Positions 56,688-64,000 of a stretch of DNA of 64,000 bases are shown piece by piece. The stretch's first letter is position 1. Each line of letters starts with the position of its first letter. The translations under genes were made by a program, and so were the position numbers. Location of the stretch: contig CM034597.1 in the NCBI GenBank assembly GCA_020091685.1, positions 1,558,646-1,622,645 on the forward strand. The letters are read 5' to 3'. The DNA comes from Lutjanus erythropterus. Lineage: Eukaryota; Chordata; Actinopteri; Lutjaniformes; Lutjanidae. Below the pieces are notes generated by a model. That model made no database searches, was not told the DNA's origin, and was given only the letters and a program-made list of their open reading frames with translations.

Positions 56688-59600
56688 TAGCTAAAGCTTC
56701 CTTCACACACATTTAATTATATCTTAAACAATCATATGCACACAATCATAAACACATCCATCTACATTAGGAAGTTAATGGTGCTCAGTAGGTGGCACTC
56801 ATATGATGAGGTTTCTGCATCTAAAACAGAAGTTATTTGTGTTTATCCCTCCTCTTTTCTCTTTTTCTCTCATTCCTCTGCATAAGCTCTGTGAAATGGA
56901 TCTTACAATATCACAATGGGGCTGAAAATTAAAACAGTTGACGCTTGATTGGTCACTAAAGATAAAACACTTTGACTGGTGCTAAATTAGGAGTGTTATC
57001 AGAGAGCACAGAAAGGAATGTGAAACACCGTTGATTTAATTTGAGCAGCTCAGCCTCAGTGGGAGATGGCTGTGCTTTGAAATTTAATATTCAAAAGCTG
57101 TCCCGGAATAACAGCAGCCATTGTGTTGAATTTGAACAGAAAATATCAGTCGTATGATGTGGAAAGATCATATTGCTCCTTGAGCTGCCTGCCATTAATT
57201 TGACTTGACTGCGACCATGATCCCCGAGCATAGCATTTAATGTGAAATGACAAAATATTACAACCGTCTCTCTCAAATGTCGGCAATCTTCCTCAGTGCA
57301 GCTCACAAGCCTTTGTGTGCCTGCAGCTCTTGGAGTCACTCAGATATGGATTAGATGGCAAAAATGCACATATGAGAGACTAAGCAACAGCTTAGCCAAT
57401 GATTTGACATGGAGTAGATGTTGATACAACAGCCTGCAGCAATGTTGAAACGTGTGTAAATATAGTGACTAAATAGTTGAGATAATATCCACAGTTGTCT
57501 ATATTCACAGATGTTCAGAATTACAACCCTATCTCCTGCATAAAATGTGGTTTTAGAACACTGATTTGCTTTGCCAAATACATTTAAGAAGAACTGGCAA
57601 CATTTCTCCCCAATCCAGGAAGTGTAATGTTGTTGAACTCAAGAGAAGTCATAGAGAGGTGGTCGAGGTGGATGGTTGCGTGCACCACAGCTGCCCCATG
57701 TTTGAGGCTTGCTGGCTCACTTATCAAGTTGACTTTTGAGGCTTTGGAGGTGGGGATGCACAACTCATCAAATACTGATTTCACAAATGTAACCATCCCT
57801 TGCCATCTGATACTGAAGGAGAAGGTAATCTTGGTCAGAAAGTCATTTTTAAGATGTGATTAATGCCGTGAAACAGGTATTTTAACACAACATGAAAAAT
57901 GGTATTCAGGACAGCCCCAGCACACATGTTGTGTACACTGCAAGCTTATAGCCACTCAGATGGCACTCAGATGTGTGTTGGCACTGCTCAGAGAACACAA
58001 TCATTGAACTAACAGAAGAAAATACACTTGAAGCCTAAAAAAGGTGTGGTTGGTGCACGATAAGTGCAGCTAAAATAAGCTAGCCAATGAAGACAGCTAT
58101 ATTGCCTGCAATTGTCCTGTCAGACACGTGTGATGCTGTGTGCACAACTAAAAATTGTCACAAGTAATTCTTTCCTATGCATGGCGAATGATGAACAGTA
58201 GCTGACTACTGCCTCCTCACCAAAATGACAAATTTAATTAAGGTCTATCAAACTAGCAGAGCAAGGTGTGCAGGAGGCCCAAAAGCAGGCCTGTAACGCA
58301 TATGGTATTTCAAACATGCTAATATTTAACCCTTGCCATCACTAAGTGCCTTAAGCTGACTAAACCATAAAAATGTACAGCTAATCATAAATTAAATGCC
58401 AGAATCAGATATTGTCGAATAAATAAATAAGTACATTAGCAGTGACCGTTACAGTTGCAAATGTGTTCAGTCTGAACATTCTGGACCTTGAGATGATCAT
58501 TGACCACGACAACTTCTGACCACCCAGACAGACCACCTGGACCAAATGCCCCAGGAGGAGAGGCAAGAGACGCTGCTCTGTGGAATCAGAGACTGCCGTG
58601 GTCACATCTTACAGAGACTTGCTCCACCATAACATCCTGGATAAACACATTGCACCTGATGGGCGGAGCGTGTGCTGAACCTGCAGCAATACGAGCAGAG
58701 GCAGACTCAAAGTTTATGAATAATGTTTGCCAGATGACTTTTTACTGTTATTTCCTGGATAGATATGTGTATTTGTAAATAAATAATTCTATATATTGTT
58801 TATTTTATATTTTATCTTATTTTATTCTATTTATTATCCATTTATGTTCTGTGTGTGTTGCATGAAGGGAGCACAACTTTCAAATCCATTTTGCAACCCT
58901 GTGTTGTATAATGGAAAAAAAAAAAGACTGATACCTTGGCAGTGGTCAGTCTGCAGACACATGCAGTGGAAACTTTCTTATGTTTCTAAATTATCAGCAA
59001 ATGGCAGCTACACCATGGTTAAATTAGGAAAATATTGTGGTTAAGGCAGCTAAAATAGTCAGTAATGGTTAAGGAAATACTGTGGGTAACTAAAGGACAT
59101 GAATTCCTATCTCTGGCATGAAAGTCAGACGTGCTACACACCCATCCCTCACCCCAAACCTCCATACCCCCACTTTTCACTTCACCACACAAAGGGCACA
59201 CTACTTCCTGCATTGACACTTTACGCCTTTGTGGATGTAAATCGTGAGATGCTGAATTATCCAACATGAATTCCAAGGGATACTGGCCTGAGCCATTACC
59301 ACACAGTAAAAGCAGGAGAAAGCCTCTGGGGCTTCACCGCCAACGAAAGTGAGTGAGGTCAGGACATGGTGAAAAGCCATTGAAGCCAAATATATTCGAC
59401 TTGGACTCCTGTTCCTTTCAGGTTTTTCAGCTGTGCAATGGCAGCAGAATGATTCGTCTTCTTTGACATGACCTTCTCACTGAGAGCAAAAAGTACCAGA
59501 CAACAGCAGAGAAACTAGATTTGTACAGAGATGGTGTGACAAAGTGTTGTTATTTAAAGCAGTGCTGTGTATTCAGATATATTATATTCTGAAAATAACC

Positions 59601-60892
59601 CTCTCAAGATTCTTCAGCTGGATGAAAGCAAGATATCTCAAGCATGAGACCAAAGGCAAAGCTCCATAAACAGTGTTACATTCTCATCATGATTACATAC
59701 TGATCCATGTACAAATCTACAGGGTAAAAGACAAAGTGTGCACAATACCATGAGTCAACACTAACAAGTGGCAGGATGAATAAGGAGCTGACAGCTAAAA
59801 TTCTCTGATTAAAGGGGCAAATTTCATTCTTGGTGGCATAAGATGAGAATAAAGTGAATATGTTCTTGTAATTGTTAAAAATAGAAGACCCTTCACTGAA
59901 ACTGGAAGCCTCACTCAATAAGAAAAGTTCTTTACTTGAAATGAGAGGTAAATCTGGGTTGTCAGCCTTGAATCCACCCCCTGTAACCTGTACACCTTTA
60001 CAGCACAATCTTAATTTCAGACTACTGCCCGTTTCCAGCTGAGTCTGCTCCAGCTAATCTTCTCCTGGCAGGGAATATCTATCTATAGTGCATGGAGCAG
60101 GTATTTGCATTTAAAGACATCAGGGTCATTTCACAGAATTTACTGAAGTAAGAAAAGATGAAGGGAAAAAGGAAAGAAGGTGAGAAGAGGAGCTGGTTGG
60201 TCTGCTGGGCAGAAATGAAGGTTTTTGTGGACTTGAAATCATCCAGGACACTTGTAGGCACACTTTGGTAACAGGGATGACAAAAAAGATACATCTGAAC
60301 ACTGAACACCCAGTGATGAATCTGTCAGGTCTGACATCAGTTCAAACCCACTGGGTCAGAACAAGACCTTCCAATATAATGAGGTCAAAGCATTGATGTT
60401 AGTAATTTCACTATCTGCCATATGAGTCATTGCAGTGTAGGTGTGACTCAGACTGACTCAGTGCCCTCCAACTGTTAAGTTACAGGTTACAGGTGCATTA
60501 CTGGCTCATCTGTCCTCCCGTGGTTTTTTTGTCACTACCTGAGTATGAAAGGCAGAATGAACCTTTTGAACATTTTGTTGAGTGTCAAACCCCACCATGC
60601 AAAACTGCTCCAGAAAAGACATTTTCCCCAAACTTGATTACCTTATCAAGTAACACAAGGAACACCAGATATCAAGATACAGATTGGTCACACCAGATAT
60701 TAAAGGAGTCCTGTCATTGTTTAAAACCGTTGTTGATCAGGACCTGCTCACTCCCACTCCCACTGTGTCAAATATGACAGCTTGGTCAGTGCCTCTATGC
60801 TTCAAACTATGATGCTGTAGGTATCCCTGTAGCATCATTTCTGGAAGCGCCCCTCTGGAGTTATATTTTAATGTGCTGTTGAAGTCAAGTGA
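56688..60892. other. No gene seen; long unique-looking stretch
   Basis: About 4.2 kb with little recognisable repeat content. 56,930-57,350 has balanced composition and could be conserved non-coding DNA. Open frames up to 110 codons (59,676-60,008, minus) show no family, signal peptide or domain. Confidence 0.35.
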
Positions 60893-61000
60893 ATAGGGCT
60901 GGGCAATATAATGATATTATATTGTATTGTGATATGACACTAGATATCATAATAGATTTTGGATATGTACCTAGTACTTAATACCTATTAGCACTATTTT
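60893..61000 (+). repeat. AGGGCTGGGCAATATAATG repeat, truncated
   Basis: ATAGGGCTGGGCAATATAATGATATTATATTG, then GTGATATGACACTAGATATC and TAGATTTTGGATATG, is the start of a well-known fish hAT-like repeat rich in ATATCG words; the rest is missing. Confidence 0.65.
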
Positions 61001-61370
61001 TGGACTCTACCAACCCCTGTGAAACACTGTTTCGTTCATGCACTTGTAGACCACAGCTGCTGTCCCATACGTACTGCCAGGTGTAAACTAGTTAAATGCT
61101 TTGTCTAATTAATCCAACGACAAAGAAAGAGACAGCACTACCACCAAGTGTCTAACCATCTTTTGTTGGTTGTTAGCATTCTCCAGTCCTTCTGGCTGTG
61201 GGTAAAAAGTGGTCTTTATTGTCCTATTCATCTACACCAAAACAGGCTGACAGTACAGTACACCCAACTTCACTCTTTGGGTTCACAGCAGGGTGAACAC
61301 TCTACTGTTACCCTAATACCTGTCACTTCTAAACAACGGCAGATAGGAACTAATTGAAGGCCCCTACACA
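61001..61370. other. No gene seen
   Basis: Anonymous sequence. Confidence 0.4.
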
Positions 61371-61610
61371 TGATCAGCGGTAAAAACGCTTTGCACTGGC
61401 TGTCCCATTATTTTCCTATGGAGAGAGCGGTGGCGCCCGACCTAGCAGCACTGCTACCTTCGGCGTGGCGCACCGCTCGGATCTGCCGCTCACTGCTGCT
61501 CCCAAAGTTCAAATTATTTGAACTTTGACCTCGTTTGCCGCTGACCTTTCAAAGCGCAAACAATGAGATAACAGCTGAATGTGACGTACCCAGAAGCAAC
61601 ACATACAAAC
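61371..61610. repeat. GC-rich repeat-like block with perfect palindrome
   Basis: About 240 bases with many CpGs (GAGAGCGGTGGCGCCCGACC, CTTCGGCGTGGCGCACCGCTC) in an otherwise AT-rich region. 61,503-61,514 (CAAAGTTCAAAT) is exactly inverted at 61,516-61,527. Probably a non-autonomous transposon fragment; the class is not determined. Confidence 0.45.
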
Positions 61611-62853
61611 AGAGGAACTAAACTTAACTCTTTGGCAAGAGGGAAATAAAGAAGCAATTTAAACACTACACATGTAAATGTATAATTAAAATAATAGTTG
61701 AAGTGCTGTAAATGATAATGAAATAATTGTCATATGTAACTGTAAACTTAATTTTAAAAGTCCATGATAATGTTGTGGAAAATGTACACAGTACACTGCA
61801 CAGCTTAATAAGGAACACAAACTCAGCACACTAACTTAATACAAATAACCCCAAAACATGATGTGTATAGTAACTATGGTTACACTACACAATTTATTAC
61901 ATTTAGAGACTGAGGAACATCTGAAGAAAATAAAAAGTCATTGTAAGAACTGTGCCCTAATGCGAGTACTTGTACATGCATCCCTATCCACATCCCATCA
62001 GGCTGTGTCCAACAGGAATGACCCTGGTCTATCTCCTCATCCACCCACCCAACTCCCCCAATCATGCTTTTCCACATAAACAAACTAGAAACATGCATAA
62101 ATCACCTCACAATTAAACCATCACAATGATGGTAATTTGCACTGGCTGTCAGACAGGTCTTGGTCGGAGGCGTCAGTGGCCTGTCATCATGATCTCAGCA
62201 CTGTGAAACAAGTCACAGTGTGCAGCCTCTCAGCACTCTGCTGGGATATTACTGAGCTGTTGCATGTCCAATTAACACAATGATATCATATGGCTGACAT
62301 GGTGTACAAAAACTAACAACTTACTGGGGAAACAACAAGCAGACGGTCACACTTTGGCAGCAGACTCACATGAAATTTAACAGGAATATGAATGTACAGC
62401 AGTACTTGACTTTGTCATTGTGCATCACCAATCCATGTGTATCACAATCATAACTTGTTTTTACAGCACAGTAAGCCTCAGTTATGATGCAGATGAATGA
62501 CTAAATCCTTTTTTTTTTATTTCAGATGTATTTTCAATATATGAAAGCAAAATTGAATTACAGCTCTTCTCTTTCAACTGGCAATTTGTCAGCCTATAGT
62601 TACAGAAATTAACTTAACTTTCAAAGGTCATCAAATGATTCCAAACACCATCCTTTATGGTTAAACTGTCCGTGTATCCAGATCCAAAAGCCAGTCAGTT
62701 CTTTTTATTCACTTTCAAGTACAATGAGTACAATGATGCAACGGTGAAACATACACAAAGCCTAATTATTCAGCAACTATTGTGCTTTAGCAAATGGGTA
62801 GTTGCTCCTCTCCCAGTGCAACTTCAATGTAAATGTTGGGGCACAAAACCCAC
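61611..62853. other. No gene seen
   Basis: Anonymous sequence. A T-rich run lies near 62,510. Confidence 0.4.
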
Positions 62854-62995
62854 AGTCCTCGTTCCATCCAAAAGGATTAGCTGAAGCTTCGTTAAAACTT
62901 TAGCAGTGTCGATCAGGCAAATTGAATCAGTGTCATTGGGTATCGGTCCACTAGGCCACATGTTAGCTTTGAACTTTTTGGATGGAACAAGGACT
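62854..62995. repeat. Fold-back element with 20-bp arms
   Basis: AGTCCTCGTTCCATCCAAAA at 62,854-62,873 is inverted at 62,976-62,995 with one mismatch; the spacer is about 100 nt and includes GGTATCGGTCCACTAGGCC. Probably a small MITE-like or fold-back repeat. Confidence 0.6.
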
Positions 62996-64000
62996 TTATA
63001 TCCCGTCTTTTACTGTACAGCAAAGCAAGGAACAGAGCACATAATGAATGATTACAGTGACTAATCACTCAGTTATACATGTTGCATGAGTGTATTTCAT
63101 TAAAATAGACATGAAAAAATCCAAACTGCTCAGATGTATTTCATGAGGTCAGAACTGGACCACTGAAAAAAACAATTCAGAATGTTGCTATGCACAAACA
63201 CTACACAGATTGCATCATGATAAAGAAAAACATCACTCACTGAACCCACATTTTCCACTAAGATTTTCACCTTTATTAGCCATTTAAACACAACTTCCTG
63301 ATAATACAATCCACGGAATTTCAAGTTTATAATTGGACAAGCAAGCAAATGACAATGGCATTATTACACCACAGTCACATGGTTAAGGCTGTACTTGAAA
63401 ATTGCAGGAGATCATTCTGGGGATGGCAGTTGCTCATTCAAGTCCACCGCTATGTGGCAGCCCCATTACTTTACCACCCCGCCCTCAGTTACATGTCCAT
63501 AGGTCCTGTGTGTGCATGTCTGTATTTCAGGCCTGTGTGTGTAAACTGTGAAATGGAGTGAAAAAAATGGATTGAGAATTAATAAAGCAATTCTTGTGCA
63601 GTCTGTGCAGAATTTGAAATTCATGATACTAGCAGCCCCCTGAAAGCAGCACTTAGAGTGCCTTTGGACAAAATATGAACCAAAACTTCACATTGTATTA
63701 TAAATTTGACCACTGGGCAATTTGAGCAATCTGTGTTTACTGACCACAGGCAACCAATGAAACAACTGTGTAGATGCAGCTAGCAAGCAGCATAGCCTAC
63801 GCACTGAACATGCTGTGTTTTCAGTTCTTTCTTTTATTTCCAGGTCCCCACTCACTTTGTTATCTCACTGTGTTTATATATTAGTCATACAGCAAAGCCT
63901 GGGGGTAAATGTGAATAATTTGTTCAAGTTGAAATTGGTTCATTTTTAAAACTCACACAGCACCACCTACACCAGTGGTTCCAAACTTGTGCGTCACAGT
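62996..64000. other. No gene seen; repeat may begin at right edge
   Basis: Anonymous sequence. The last 30 bases (ACCAGTGGTTCCAAACTTGTG) resemble the start of a dispersed fish repeat cut off by the window edge. Confidence 0.35.

Noticed and set aside
56519..56716. 65-codon open frame
   Set aside because: It covers the right terminus of the Tc1-like element and a T-rich run; chance.
59676..60008. 110-codon minus frame
   Set aside because: No family, no signal peptide and no repeat match; length is within chance expectation for this window.

Overview
The window looks like nuclear DNA of a bony (probably spiny-rayed) fish. It is AT-rich and full of TG/CA, CAAT and TGCC microsatellites. It also carries decayed copies of repeat types that I associate with teleost genomes: Tc1-like transposons, a ZBED-type hAT transposase, L1 and L2/CR1-like LINE pieces, a tRNA-derived SINE and several families of short inverted-terminus elements. 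No operon, ribosome-binding site, CRISPR array or other prokaryotic signature is present. The species assignment is inference from repeat content only.

I found no host protein-coding gene, rRNA or functional tRNA that I could defend anywhere in the 64 kb. Long open frames are either repeat-derived (CA tracts read as Thr-His) or transposon debris. The window is best read as intergenic or deep intronic sequence. One short CpG-bearing stretch near 33.3 kb and a few unique-looking stretches (about 42.6-43.9, 50.15-50.34 and 56.9-57.35 kb) are the only candidates for host exons or regulatory DNA, and they are weak.

Layout. 0-5 kb: an inverted copy of a GCACCA...TGGTGC hairpin repeat, a TG tract, a Tc1-like transposase relic (minus strand, catalytic D, D and E codons still visible) and two older repeats meeting head to head at a TTAA. 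6-20 kb: assorted AT-rich MITE fragments, including a nearly complete 1.03-kb hAT-like element at 14.08-15.11 kb. 21-27 kb: the densest retro/DNA transposon cluster, with an L1 ORF1-like relic, two copies of one LINE 3' end flanking a ZBED/hAT transposase relic, and a TTAA-type MITE into which a tRNA-derived SINE inserted. 27.8-30.5 kb: three copies of one dispersed repeat in the same orientation. 30.9-31.7 and 41.9-42.5 kb: two copies of one MITE. 36.6-37.98 and 44-47.8 kb: four placements of an inverted-terminus family. 48.56-50.14 kb: a 5'-truncated L1 with a 17-bp target duplication and a second element nested in it. 55.76-56.69 kb: a complete but internally deleted Tc1-like element with TA duplications and inverted termini. 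The remainder is anonymous sequence, microsatellites and fold-back structures.

The genes do not cooperate in any pathway. What the window records is serial transposition, and nested insertions give relative ages: the GC-rich element is younger than the L1 it splits, and the SINE is younger than the MITE it splits. Family names come from recognising protein motifs and repeat consensus by memory. Boundaries marked approximate need a repeat-library search.
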